From NCBI GenBank assembly GCA_963070105.1, contig OY718803.1, positions 6,425,323-6,489,322 on the forward strand: 64,000 bases of DNA. Direction: 5' to 3'. The position numbers and the translations under genes are program-made. A model generated the notes under the pieces. It did not search any database, was not told the origin of the DNA, and worked only from the letters and a program-made list of their open reading frames with translations. Each line of letters begins with the position of its first letter. The first letter of the stretch is position 1. The stretch is from Litomosoides sigmodontis. Its lineage: Eukaryota; Nematoda; Chromadorea; Rhabditida; Onchocercidae. This document shows positions 52,068 through 64,000 of the stretch, in pieces.

Positions 52068-55000
52068 ATGGCGCTTCAATACATGCAAACAATACGTCGA
52101 TACATAACTGTTTGAATAAATAATAGAAGACCTAAAGAACATCACAAACAGCAATGTGGCACCACAGGCAATGCATTTATTACTCCTTCCCCTCCATAAC
52201 AGCCATTTCAAAAATAATAATAATAAATGAAATTCCTTTGGAACGTTTCGAAATGTTCCTAAAATTTCAGAATTTGAATAAACCATTTCATAGCTCACAG
52301 CTCGGCAAAACGTATGTTTCTCTCGCTTAATCCAGCAGTACAAAGATCAGTGATCAATAATCATCGCACAGTGTGATGATTATTTGGAAATGGAAAGTTT
52401 ATTGCACCGTTGTAACTACACAACTCTCAAGTACCTTACGCATTGCAAAATAATCGCTCACCTGCAGCAACCTGTAGAAAATCGTTTTCAGTAGCGCGAT
52501 ACACTTCGATGTAGCGGTTGTGTAGGAAATGTCGGTGTCTTTTGAGCGCCAACTCACGTTGCTCGGAATCTTCAAACCTTACAAGCGCTTCACCATTGCG
52601 CCGACCTTCTGGACTGAGACAAAGTGCAACACCACCACTGAAAGAATCTGCGTGAAACGATGCAATCTTTTCTCTCATCTCCTTATTTAACGAGGAGTTG
52701 CAGGCTGCCAGCCTGAAACGAAATACACTTTACTTATCACTACCAATATTCACAAAACTTTCTGACAGGACGACACAGTCGCCGCCATAAATGAATTTGT
52801 TAGCATTTGTAACCGACCCATTTCATTCAACTGAAAGACGCCATTTGTTGAAAATTTTCTCTTTTCATTCATTCATTCACCTTCTCCTAGCCACGCCTAA
52901 CAATTCCTAATTGTCAGTTTGTAAAGTCTAATTAAAACTGAAATAATCATTTCAATATACAAGTTTAAATCAGTCTCATATATCTAATTTTTCATTTTAA
53001 GATAAAAGGGGAAACAGTCTTGACAGTAGCCAAACCATCGTCATACTATCCTATTACTATCATTTGTCATCATTATCACTCTTCATATTCACCATTGTCT
53101 CTTATTATTACTCTTATCGTTATCATTACAGTAATAATAAATAACACTATTAATTGCTGCATTCTGCTATCATAATCAATGAATACTTATAATAATAATT
53201 TCTATTACTGCCAACTATTACTGTTACAAATTACCATTATTACTAATTATAACATTGTCAATTTCTTATTCTAGCCAATTACTACCATCACTAGTCATTA
53301 GCATTACTGATTACTATTATAAATAATTACCGTTAATTATTATCATTAGTAGTAGTCATCAGTTTTTATTTCACAGCTCCTTCTACGACAACAAATAGAA
53401 ATGGATAGTAATGAAGTGATAGAATGAGAAAAAGGTTGAAATGGATAGGTCACATGGATGACTTGTAGCGAAAAGTTAGTATGTACCTGGATAATAAGGA
53501 CCGAACCCTTTGTGCTTCTGACTTGTCAGATCTAGTGTTTACGTATTTGTAGTAGCCCTTATACATTAACGAAATGCGTAAAAGGAGAGATACACCTTGT
53601 CGATGTTATCAATGGTGCCATCTCCCATCGAACCGACGTAGCCATCTGATCTGACTGTTAAGGAAGAATTTGAAAGACCACGACAATGAAAAACTGAATG
53701 AACTGAAAGTGATGAAATGAGCATTCTCTTAAATGTTTGTTTAGAATGCGTAGGCCGACGCTCGATTGTCATAAGTGCAAACAGCTCAACCGAAACGCAA
53801 AACGATCGAGCAACACTTAACGTGAATAAAATTTACAAATATAATTCAACGAACAATTACAATGTATGGAGACGAGCAGAGGCCACTATTATTTCCATTT
53901 CAATCAATCCTATGAATTCATTTCTCAAGAATTGAAATTTTATCACAAGCTCACTAGTTAGCTATTCACTATCTCATTTCTCTAATCACAATTTCAGTCT
54001 ATTGGTGCAAAGGTATCAATCAGTAAGATTATTGTTAGACTGCAAAATTATCGTACTAAAATTGCAAATTCCTCGAACAGGCCATTTAGATAAGTACATG
54101 CGAAACATAGATCACTTCATACGAAAATATTAATAACATCCCTACATGAAAGTCGATATGCCAAATAGGCGCTTATGTCGCTTTTCATCTTCCACCATTA
54201 ACATGCATATGTTTGCGAAGACGGAAAAAGCGCTTAGGCATGCTTTTAAAGACAAGCAGTTTAGTTCTACAAAATCAGCATTACGTGTGATGGGCTTGCA
54301 GTAGCTTAATGCCCTATCTCTCCTGCACCTTTTCCCTTCTCCTTTTATCAGCACTGCTTGTTGCAATATTTCATTTCGTCTTGTCCCTGCGATTCTTATC
54401 AATTTTAGACTTCTTCATTTTAACTGAAGAGCTATTAAAGAGCTGAAGATCTGGCAGTTTTTGCCCTAAACAAAAATATGAAAGTAAACGGGCGGAATTC
54501 TCTCATCCATTCCTTCCTTTTCATTACCATCCCTATCGATTAGCATAACGAATGGAATAATAAGAAATGCTAAAATTCACTTCATTTTTTTTGCCATCGT
54601 ACACAACATTTGTTTCAGTAGTGTTCACAGTAGCAGATGGAAGCGATGTATGCGAATTATTTGTTGGAAAATTGGATCGCTGTAAGTTAAGCGAAACAAG
54701 TTGCACCTATTGACCTTGTTATCACTGTTCATTCGACCGTCACAAAAAGTTATTTTAGCAAAAGAAGCAAATTTTGCAATTTCATCTACTGCTACTCTAA
54801 TGCAGTAATTTCTTCAGTGAAAGGAAAGTTGTCCTGAAACATACATCATCTTATTCATAAATGTAAACTTATTGGAGGCTTGAAAGTTCAACTCAAATTT
54901 AATACCACTGCATTGTTAACAATAAAGGGATGGTGGCGTGAAACCCGAGATAGAGCGGGAAATATGCCTACATTGCATGTGACGTGTTATTTTCATTGTA

Positions 55001-58000
55001 TCAATTATTCCTACGTCCGCTACCAATCCGTGTTGACGTCGGTCGACCAATCAATCACTCAGTGTGTGCAACCCGTCCCTCTTCATCACTATATATATAT
55101 ATATATATACGTAGTTCACGTAAGCGCAGATTCGCATTCCCATCCCACTGCTTCTTCTTCATTGGGGTCTTAAGGTCGGTTGTTGTTGTTGTTGTTGCTG
55201 CTGCCGCTGGTATTGTGTCGTTGTTGTTTATCCACTGTTGTAAGGATAAATCAATTAATCCACTGCACTAAGCTCACAAGCATCAACCAATTCACAACAC
55301 ATGGATTGAATACTTATTGATAACGTAAAATAAAACTTGGCATTGTTCAATCCATCGGACACTTCTAATCTAAGCACACATCTCAGTAACAACCGATTTC
55401 CATTTCTATATTGAGTTCAATAAAAATTCAACTGGCGAAGACTGTTGCAAGCAATGAAATATCAGGACCAATGACAATGACAGTCATTTCAAATCAATGA
55501 ATTCGCTTCAGCTTAATATGGTAATGAAAAGTTCAAAAAAAAAATTAAAAATTCTTTCGTTTCATATATCTATAAAATAACCTTTCCCAACCTCCTCCCC
55601 TTGACCGTCACCAATCAGTTTAGGAAAAAATTCAAAATAAAAGATAGCTTTCCCGAGGTATTTATCTCTCTAAAACGGTAAATTGAATGAATAAGCAATC
55701 TATGTTTAGCCCCATGAGAAGACCTCTCAGGATGTCTATAAGATTTTACTTTTTCGCTTTCTTACTCCTCCAGCTATTTTAGGGCAGTTAAGTCGCTAAA
55801 GAAGTCACCAACCATCAAAAGATATGTTTTTAAAAGATTTTATCTTGAATTTTATCTTTCCACACTTCAATTTTTTGTTTATATTCTTGTCAAATATTTC
55901 TTCAAACTATTTAAATCTATTCCTGAAAACAGGAAGTAATCGAAATCATCTGATCGCCGAGAATTGCTTACAGCTATCATTAAATTCTATTACGTGTAAT
56001 GCGATTTTCACTAAAAAATTATGCTGAAAATGAACAAATACTCACGGAGCAATGTTTAATCCGATGAAAAATTGTACAATGTCGTGATCGGTTGCTTGCC
56101 AAGGAAGACCACGGGTGCGGACGACCACTTCGGAGGCTAGCGATGTTTCCGGTAAACTGAAATGGGATAAGCAGAAGATCAAGTAGAAGAACAAATATTT
56201 TGATTTAATATTTCGCGATGTTCACTAGCGGCGGTTTCGCGTACCTAACAACGCTAATACTTTCATTTTATAATTTCTCGAACAGAACCAGAATAAGAAC
56301 TTTCAAATTTAGAGCCGTAAAATGCAATTATGCTGACTAATCTGAAATAAAAGTGTAAAGGAGAGCAACGAACTTTTAAAACTGAAATTTAGTTTCAGTT
56401 CTCCAATGCCTTACCTTTTTATTAAAGCTACAAATTTAGAATACTTCAAATTTCTATAGATGGCTGAAATAAAATTGAATTTTAAGGACAAAATTTAAAA
56501 GATACGCTTTGCACTTATTGATATTTATCGCCGCAAAAACATTTTTGAAACAGGAAGCTATCAATTATTCAATTTTAATTTCAAGTATGACACTATTTAT
56601 TTGTTAGATATAACAGATGAAAAAAGAATTTAAGTGTAAAAAAAATGAGAAAAATTGAAATAACAGTTAAAGTATTAAAGTGAAGAGTGTGAAGATTGAA
56701 TAAATTTCACAGAAATTTTTACTTAAAGAATCTCAACTAATGTCTTTTTAATTGTTCGGAAATGAAAAAGTGCTAGAATCTACTGACTGGAATTAGCAAA
56801 CGAATGCAATGTATAGGCTAAAGATGAGAGAACTGAAACAGTTTTGCACTAAACGAACCATATTGCATTGCGTAATTCCGTTTTCACGTCCTCAACAGAG
56901 CCAGTGAAATCTTCCGCTCCTGTAAAATGAGAAATGTTGAAGCCTTCTCTCTCCACCGCTACGCATTCAATGTTTTCCGTAAGTATTGTGGAAGAATACG
57001 GAAAAAATTTGACTTACAATCGTTACGTTTACAAGAGGATCCTTTCCTCCAAGATAAGAGTAAAATTGGTTTACAATTTTTGCAAAACTTTGTTGCGACA
57101 CTAATTTAGCTAGTTTCTAAACCTTTTTTGATTTATGCAATCACAAATCATTCTAAGGGACAGAGAGAGAGAGAGAGAGAGAGAAAGAAAGAAAGAAAGA
57201 GAACATTGCCGAGACCTTGGATATGGATGGATAAGCGTTCTCACAAATCTCTTCCGCTCAGTCGAGAGAAAAATCTCTCTCAATGCAGTGAATCTCTTTC
57301 AACAACAAAAAGGAAAAGGAGACAATTAATTCTTTGATCAGAAAGAATCCCTGTTCTTTCTTTTTGTCATACTACAGTGGATGGATTGGTAGAAGCGCAT
57401 ATTGTTAACGAAAGCGCTGCTTCACCTCTACAATCACAAACAGTATTAACAGCTACCGACAGTGTACTATCACACCTGTAAACACTTTAATGCTGTTATT
57501 ACTAAGATACAATTCCCGAAGATGTCTTTCAAGATGTTCGACTTCACTTCTACCTTGAAATTATCATTCAAACTGTTACCGCAAAGAAGAAATGGGGGAA
57601 TGCTTCCGTTATCTCACTTTGTCCATTACGTTTGAAAAATTGGACAAATTAAATTAAATGGTCATATAAGTCCAGTTTTGTCAAAAATTTCAACAGAACG
57701 ATGTTGAGCTCTTAAAATGGACGTGCAGTAGTCACTGGCTACCTCGCTCAAGCGTTATCTATGCAACTTCGTTGCTACTACATGCTACGCTCTTCGAGAA
57801 CATTTTGTGTTTCCCAATTTAGTAATGATTTACTTGGAAATTGCTAGATTTATCTCGAAGAAATGAAGTGATATGAGTGAGTGTGTTATGTGGAAAATAC
57901 AAGTTGGATTGCGACAGCTTCAAGAAGAATGAAACTGCTTGTAACTATAACAATCAACAGGACACATTCCGTGTAGTAAGTAGGAAGGATGCGCCTGCTA

Positions 58001-60883
58001 TGAGGAAGCCGTCAGGTGGTGCTAAGTGAGGACAATTATGGTGCCGCAGATAACGAGCAGAAGAATTGCCCTAGGAATGGTCATTTTAAATGTTTGCAAT
58101 TTTAAGAGCCTCGGAGAAACCATTTTGACTCTTTTACTTCTGCTTCATGGAGTGTTTTCAAAGTGAGTTATGAGAGCGATCATAGAATATTTTGTTGCGT
58201 TCTTCTACGACAGTATTTTTTGCTTACCAATGCTTCTCAACAATTGCTCCCTTTTGTAGGAGTGCAATTATCAGCCTAACAAAAGTGTGGTAAGAGAGTA
58301 GATTAAACTATTTAGTCATCCTAAAAGTGGGTGACCTTCTTCAATTTGTCATGCGGAATAAATTTAAAGGAAATTCGAACCTCCCTGCCATCATCAATCT
58401 CCGCTAAACTCTTTCTAATAATATCACTTTGAATTCGTAGTTCCATGGTGCGAACCGCAAATAAATGAATTCAGGTTACTGAAATTATCCAGTTTTTATC
58501 TTGAAATTGGTCAAATACCACCCATTATTTCAAAAAATTTTTGTTATTTTTTGACGATCCCACTTTTATCCATCTACAGTAATTAGTTGATTTATTATTT
58601 GATTAAAATGATTAAGTCTCTTATGAGATGAATAACCTATATCAGTACGCTCTCATTCTACCAATCGACTAAAATGCCATCCGCAGTGCACGTAAGAGAA
58701 CAAATTAGTAGCTGACTTTTGAAGAGACAGGAGGATAACAGTGATCAGCTGGATGGCATCATCACTGTCCTCCGACTACCTAACAGTTATCATCTCTGTT
58801 GAAAAGTCCTGCCTTCAGTCTTACGCAGTCTTAATTAATAGCTACTACTACGAATAAAATTGAGAATAAATGAGCGTTATTAGAATTACAAATAAAAAAT
58901 TTAGAAAATATGAGATGCTTTCAAAAAAAGAAATTTTGGAACTGCAAACTAAATTCCATTTACATCTTTCTACAGTATAACACATATTCGAATTGGCATA
59001 ATAAAAGTGAAATGATTTTCAGAAATGCTCCTCGTTTAAATATCAAATAGTTAAAGGTGAAGCTGAAATGGAGACAGTGGTGGACAGCAAAGGGAGCCTT
59101 GTGGATGTATAAAAAGAAAAAGAAAAAAAACGTCCGACATGTTGGTCATTAGAAGAATCAGAAAGCTTTCACTAACCTTCACATAAATAATGAATCCTGT
59201 CACGTATCAAATTCAATTCATCCTCTAATGAGCACTTCCCGTCAACTGGTAAAGCTTCAAATCGCGAGATATCGATGAATTTGTGAAAGAGTGGAGATAA
59301 TGTGAAGGATAATCGTAATGCAAGAGGATGTAATACCTGCCTGATGGCACTAATACCATTTGTTACTAATATTGAGCCATCTGGTACCGTATTTTCAATC
59401 TACAATTGAAAATCGGATTTTTAAGTAATTTGCAATGTTAATATAGCACATGTGTGCTGTGCTCTATGACAACACTCATAGCTACTAATCCATTGGTGCA
59501 CTTCTGCTAATTGACACATTTCACTGAATTTACTTAAAATTTTCATTTATTTTAACATGGGAGCTGTCCCAATTAAGAAACTGCTCATTAATAAAAGTAA
59601 GTTAGTATCTGTTTGTAATATTATCACTTATCAGATTCACGCATCTTCTAATTCCCACCAACAACTGAAACATCAGATCGCGAGATCGATAATTCGTGGA
59701 GGAGTGGAGATAATGTGAAGGGTAATCGTAATAAAAATAATACCATTTTAAAAGCACAACAACAAAATAGTTAATAATCAAATTAATAACGGTAATAATG
59801 GTGAGAGTAATGGGAGCAATAATAGATTACAATAATGATAATTAATAATAATAACAATAATAATAGTAATAATAAATGATGATAATAATAATTAATAGTA
59901 ATGATGATAAATAATAACAAGATAGGGGTAATGAAACAATACTTTTTGATTTTGTTCTTTTATGTTCGCTCGAAATAATTGGAGCTGTAAATGGACGGTA
60001 TCATAGTTAAAAGGATATTTTAAGAGAAGTGAGTTTCCCAGTAACAGTTAGAAAGTAAATTTTCTTCTTTCATTCTCATCTCATTGAGATGCGTGAGGAA
60101 CTTCTGTATGAAAAGTTTTTATTTATTCTTTGATATTTTTTATTGGATCAAATCCACCATAGGAAGTTCTAAATGGATCACATGAAAATCCAACGGCAGT
60201 AATTATTTGCTGGTTTAATTTTTGAGTTGCTTTACCAATTGTGAGAATTGCGCCAGTCATTTGGTTTCAAATGCACAAATAATTCCAAGCTCACTAAGTT
60301 TGCATCCCTTATTGAGGTGGGAATAACCACATAGACTAAGCCATGTGATCCTTTAAATTACATCTGTTAAAGGTGAGATGTGGTGCCCGTCACGGTCACG
60401 GTCACCGTCTACAATGACAGTTATAATAGCGGAAGACTGGAAGTTACACATGATGAGATGGGAACGCTGTTCAGAATGAAATGAAATTCATCGGAGGAAT
60501 TGCAGGAAATTTGAGAAAACGGAAAGAATGACTAGCAAACGGAGTGCTGAAATATGAGAGATTTCTTTCATTTGGCTGAGAAATGGGAGAAAGTAAAGTG
60601 GTACAGTTCGATCTGATAACAGCAGCATTTACTTGTATTTAAGAGATTAAAAATTTGCCTTCCGAAGAGCGGCTTGTAGTCCTAAAGAAGTGACATCCAG
60701 TTCCTCAATAGTAGTAACTTTATTAGTGTACCGACGACCAATGACAGTGAAAGCAATGGTTTGTACAGGTGCTGAATCAGATCCCTGCTCCCTAGTCGCA
60801 TTGCAACCGGATGTCCTCAGAGCAAACGGAATCAGTGAAGTTGACGTCACCGCCGCCGAAATTGGTTGTGGACCGTGAGCCAT
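46344..60883 (-). CDS. ESRP: ESRP/Fusilli-type epithelial splicing regulator (exonuclease-like domain + RRMs)
   Basis: Eleven exons, 5' to 3': 60659-60883, 59177-59399, 56859-56919, 56046-56156, 52462-52637 (or to 52712), 50674-50774, 49961-50145, 48627-48804, 47591-47831, 47136-47323 and 46344-46508; about 617 aa (human ESRP1 ~680). ESRPs bind GU-rich RNA in the nucleus and control epithelial exon choice. The N-terminal RNase-H-like domain is recognisable: [14 protein letters not shown] and [10 protein letters not shown] align with ALRQFNQSV and LHVRQILHP. RRM1: [56 protein letters not shown]2: [55 protein letters not shown]3: [52 protein letters not shown] Pro-rich stretch and a weaker C-terminal RRM ([31 protein letters not shown]) follow. 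An upstream in-frame ATG at 61126 is possible. Two introns are GC-AG and one ends in AT. Confidence 0.9.
47832..48626 (-). other. ESRP-like intron with non-canonical GT-AT ends
   Basis: The donor is CAG|GTAAGC. The only position that joins RRM3 correctly (HIMFQ|GVHMVYN) is preceded by TTTCAT instead of TTTCAG, and an in-frame TGA lies just upstream. The next AG, 4 nt downstream, would shift the frame. Confidence 0.65.
48805..49960 (-). other. GC-AG intron in ESRP-like gene (between RRM2 and RRM3)
   Basis: The donor is CAG|GCAAGC and the acceptor CTTACAG|A. The junction restores [13 protein letters not shown], which matches ELFRSTAAEVQQV of human ESRP1. Confidence 0.8.
52023..52064. repeat. 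(CA)n microsatellite in ESRP-like intron
   Basis: About 21 uninterrupted CA units, preceded by an imperfect CACACG stretch from about 52000. Confidence 0.95.
52638..56045 (-). other. 3.4-kb intron of the ESRP-like gene
   Basis: Intron interrupting RRM1. It contains degenerate ATT/AAT-rich DNA (about 53095-53345), a (TA)n tract (55088-55110) and a GTT/GCT trinucleotide tract (55179-55208). Open frames inside show no recognisable domain. Its 3' end has two usable acceptors (see findings). Confidence 0.6.
57161..57203. repeat. (GA)n/(GAAA)n microsatellite in ESRP-like intron
   Basis: A GA run that grades into GAAA units, inside the intron between exons 59177-59399 and 56859-56919. The short Arg/Glu-rich frames here are artefacts of the rep­eat. 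Confidence 0.9.
59400..60658 (-). other. GC-AG intron in ESRP-like gene (first intron)
   Basis: The donor is AAG|GCAAAT and the acceptor TTGTAG|A. Reading through gives a stop four codons later. The spliced form gives [17 protein letters not shown], which fits the ESRP N-terminal domain. Degenerate AAT repeats lie inside at about 59736-59935. Confidence 0.7.
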
Positions 60884-63800
60884 ATAAATAGGGGTAGAAG
60901 AAAGAGAATGAGGTAGAGGTTGGGAGCAGGAGACTGCTCCGGAAAGAGTACTCACTCCGTCGCCAATAGTAGTGCGGTAGTGATTGATGGATGATGGGTA
61001 TGTGATGAAGCACGGCTCCTGGTGTGCGGGATAAGTGAAGGGGAAAGTACTGCGAGATGGAGTGGATGGACGGATGGGTCGAGTTGGCGACGTGGTGATG
61101 AGAAGTGAGCATCTGAAGTGTGTCAATGTGGCTGAGAGAGCCAGGCGGCGTCAAGAAGGAATTCGAGCAATTGCCTTTACGCGTGAAGGGAGAGCTGGCA
61201 GGGAACGGTGACTGCCACAAGTTGACGAATTTCTCTTTTTCAATTACAGTTCGAAGTGTGTCTTTCGTGCGCCCAAAGATGAAACTTTTAGACAAACAAG
61301 ACTAGTTGATGAACTTCGAAGGTGAGAGAAGGAAAGAGAAAAAGCATGGAGAGTTACACGGTGACAGTTTGACGTATGCGCATGTGTGCATGGATGGAGA
61401 GAAGGCAAGGTTCACCGATCCTTCTACGGTAGTGTAACGTGATGGTAATTATGGACGGTTAACAAGAGAGGACTCAAAGAGATGAAGACCGAGAGAAAGA
61501 GAAAGAGAGAGAGAGAGAGAGAGAAAAAAAAGGATTGCAATTCTTGATATCGCATTTTGGGATGTTTTCCGGAGCGCTACGCAAAACGGCGTCCTTGAAT
61601 GTATGCATGCATGCATACATGGAGCATCTAACCATTGGTTTCTCTCTGTCCACTAACCACTAACCAGCTTGTTCTATCATATAAACAATTAATGGCACCT
61701 TCAGAACTATTAATTTTCCGTTTCCTCACACTCAGATTCCCTCTGATGCTCGTTGGGAAGATGGACAGCAGCAACAAATAAATTCCGCTGCGCTACATGT
61801 GAACTGAATTTATGCGTTTGGCATATTCAGTTCAGTTACTGCAAACCCACAAATATCTACGCGATCGGATCGGATGCGGGCGGCATCTCCAATCGAATAT
61901 GACCCACCTGTGGTGTAAAAAAAGGAACTGGCGATGAATTTCAGATTTTGTGGAAAATTAAATTACCATAATTGCAGATCGTTAACTCGGAAATGTTGCA
62001 TCTTGTAATTTTCCAAGTAATACATTAGTCTGTCTGCTTTGAGCTTACAAATATTGTGGAACCACAATTGTTCGGTGTCTCAGATAAGAAAATAGGTCAT
62101 TTTTGCATAGAATGGTCCATAGTTCGAGCTGAGATGACATTCTCTATGTTACGGAGATTTTGCGCTCCCTATTTTTATTTTTTGATAAATTGTTAAGCAC
62201 TTTGAGATCGCCGCTACATATCGAAAGGAATGTTAAAGAATTGGGAGATGGAAAGAAAAAGGTTTACACATAAAAAAGCAGTCGTTTTTAATTTACTTGA
62301 CAATGCTATCGCCATTAAACTGAATTGGTTTTTCGTTGGATAAGAAATTATCCACTGTTTAAACAGATAAATATTTTGACAACATAACTTCCTCTTTCTC
62401 CCTCTCCCTCCCTCTGTCTCTCTCTCCCCCTCTCCCTGAAACATTGTCATTCTGTTTCTTTCCACTGCAGAATTGCAACAACATCGGAAACACACAGGTT
62501 CATTCATTTCATTTTCCTCCCGAATATTCCTAACCATAATCGTCACTTCTATTTGCGTGATCTCACTAAGGCCTACCACGGAATGTGTATTTTGCACATG
62601 CGAATGTTAACTCTCACAACAAAAAAATAACATTAAAACAAAGAAGAAAGTGCAGCGGAGCTAATTATCTCTTGGAAAGAAGAAAATGACAAAGGCAATA
62701 AAGTTTCCGGTTTAGTAGTTAGAAGAAATTATGAGGTGTAGGTGGCCGAAGAATGAAACTTGAAACTTACTGATGTATTTTCACTTTTTTTTTAAATTCA
62801 ATTTATGCGATAAGTCATACATCATTTTGTTGTCACTTCAATGAAGAAGAAAATGAGAACCATCAAGTAAGCTTTTTTTACCTTCAAAATCCTTCTTATT
62901 CTTCTTGGAAATTTCATAAAAACTGCTGTTCTAATAATTCTGCTTGGAGTCAGTTCTATTTTAGGGAGTTCATTATATTTACGTGGTAATGTAGGCTTTC
63001 TGCATGGACGTATAATTTACTAGCAGCCACTGTTTGTCTCAAAAATAATAATTTTAAAATTTCATATCTTCGTAATTACTAGAACAGTTTACAAAAAAGG
63101 AAAATAAATAATAAAATGAAAGAAAAATTTTAATGTTTAAAGTTTAGACACTAAAATTAAAAACTATAAATGGAAAAAAGTCCGGCAACAAAATACAAAC
63201 TTGTTTCAACTGATCTGAATCTTAAAAATGCTCAGCAAAATGATACTGCCCAATAAGGAAGCCTATTTAATAAATCAATTTATAGGCTCAAAAAACTTTT
63301 TCTAATTCAAGGGATGAACTGAGTTGAGTGGAAGAACGTAGGAAGAGACGATGTAAAGGGTAGGAAGGGCCCATTGCTATGACTTCTTGCAATTCAGACT
63401 ATGTGAAAATATTTCAAAATGAGAAGAAAAAAGCAACTTGTTCTTCTGCGAAAAATTTATCACTCTGAGAGGGCTGGTTTCACCGCTCGAGGATTTCCGC
63501 GCAATCATTCCTGTCGTAGGTGCGTTCCTGATAACGTCAGGGAATAATATAACAGACGTCGCTGACATGTACAACTCGCTGGAACGTGCTATTAAGATTA
63601 CTGGCAGATAAACAGCAATGCCAACAAAAATCCTTATTCTTCTCCTCAACAACAAAATGTCCTTAATTCCTTCAATTTGAAATTTCGACATTTGAAGAAA
63701 GGACAGGATGGTTTTATTTGATGGTAGCTGCCGCTAGCCACACCGGTCTGTTAAACTTTGAATTTATTCCTCTCTCAGTGACGATAAGAAGAGTGGAACG

Positions 63801-64000
63801 CGTGTTCTCCATCTGGAAATTCGATTACTTCTTTACTACTTAAGCAACACATATATGATTGGCATCAAATGACTGCAATCATTAAAGTTATTTAACAGCG
63901 GAGAACCGATTCAAATGGGAAACAGCTACGGTTCACATTTTGAATTTCAGCTGCAAAAAGTTAACTGAAAGAAAAAATAAGAGAAGCAACGGTCTAGTGG
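60884..64000. other. Upstream region of the ESRP-like gene; no confident gene
   Basis: Probable promoter and 5' UTR of the ESRP-like gene. Minus-strand open frames 60884-61126 and 60884-61295 extend above the chosen ATG and are Ser/Thr/Pro-rich, so a longer N-terminus is possible. A (GA)n tract lies at 61491-61525. From 62 to 64 kb I see only short frames without recognisable domains (for example 63377-63691 minus). Confidence 0.4.
61491..61525. repeat. (GA)n microsatellite
   Basis: A GA-dinucleotide run with a few GAAA interruptions, upstream of the ESRP-like gene. Confidence 0.9.

Noticed and set aside
51951..52343. 130-codon minus-strand ORF with alternating Cys-Val
   Set aside because: It arises from the (CA)n microsatellite inside an ESRP intron.
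60792..61295. 167-codon minus-strand ORF overlapping ESRP exon 1 in another frame
   Set aside because: The other frame joins in phase to a conserved ESRP segment. This one is His/Ser/Pro-rich and matches nothing.

Overview
This window is nuclear DNA of an animal, most likely a parasitic nematode of the spirurid/filarial type. The evidence is an AT-rich background, ten spliced protein genes with many short exons, introns ending mostly in TTTTCAG/TTTTAG, and a PAN+ZP cuticle gene of the NOAH kind. Several genes have a 3' splice-like site just before the ATG, as expected for spliced-leader trans-splicing. The clade assignment is an inference. There is no prokaryotic operon, phage, CRISPR array or intact transposon. 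Gene models were built by hand: exon phases were checked at every junction and proteins were compared with remembered family sequences. No search was run.

Layout. 1.3-7.5 kb (+): a UBE2E-like E2 whose catalytic Cys is Asn, then NMNAT, then prefoldin subunit 3. 8.7-13.5 kb (-): a PHACTR protein (RPEL repeats, PP1-binding C-terminus). 13.5-19.4 kb: no confident gene. 19.4-22.5 kb (-): an Arkadia-like RING-H2 ubiquitin ligase, head-to-head with SYS1 (23.4-24.4 kb, +). 24.7-27.7 kb (-): UBA5, the UFM1-activating E1, head-to-head with BOP1 (28.1-32.1 kb, +). 32.8-41.1 kb (-): a NOAH/NompA-like apical matrix protein with six PAN domains, a ZP domain, a furin site and a membrane anchor. 41.1-46.3 kb: gene-free DNA with a 1.1-kb perfect (AAT)n array. 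46.3-60.9 kb (-): an ESRP/Fusilli-type splicing regulator. 61-64 kb: nothing recognisable.

The genes do not form one pathway. Three belong to ubiquitin or ubiquitin-like conjugation (the E2 variant, the RING E3 and UBA5). BOP1, prefoldin, NMNAT and SYS1 are housekeeping genes. NOAH and ESRP are epithelial.

Most unusual: the Cys-to-Asn E2; three GC-AG introns with near-consensus donors; an ESRP intron whose only sensible 3' end reads TTTCAT instead of TTTCAG; tandem in-frame acceptors in ESRP RRM1; a Cys/His-rich exon in the Arkadia-like protein; a phase-symmetric 84-nt PHACTR exon followed by three copies of a 21-bp intronic repeat; and the long uninterrupted (AAT)n array.
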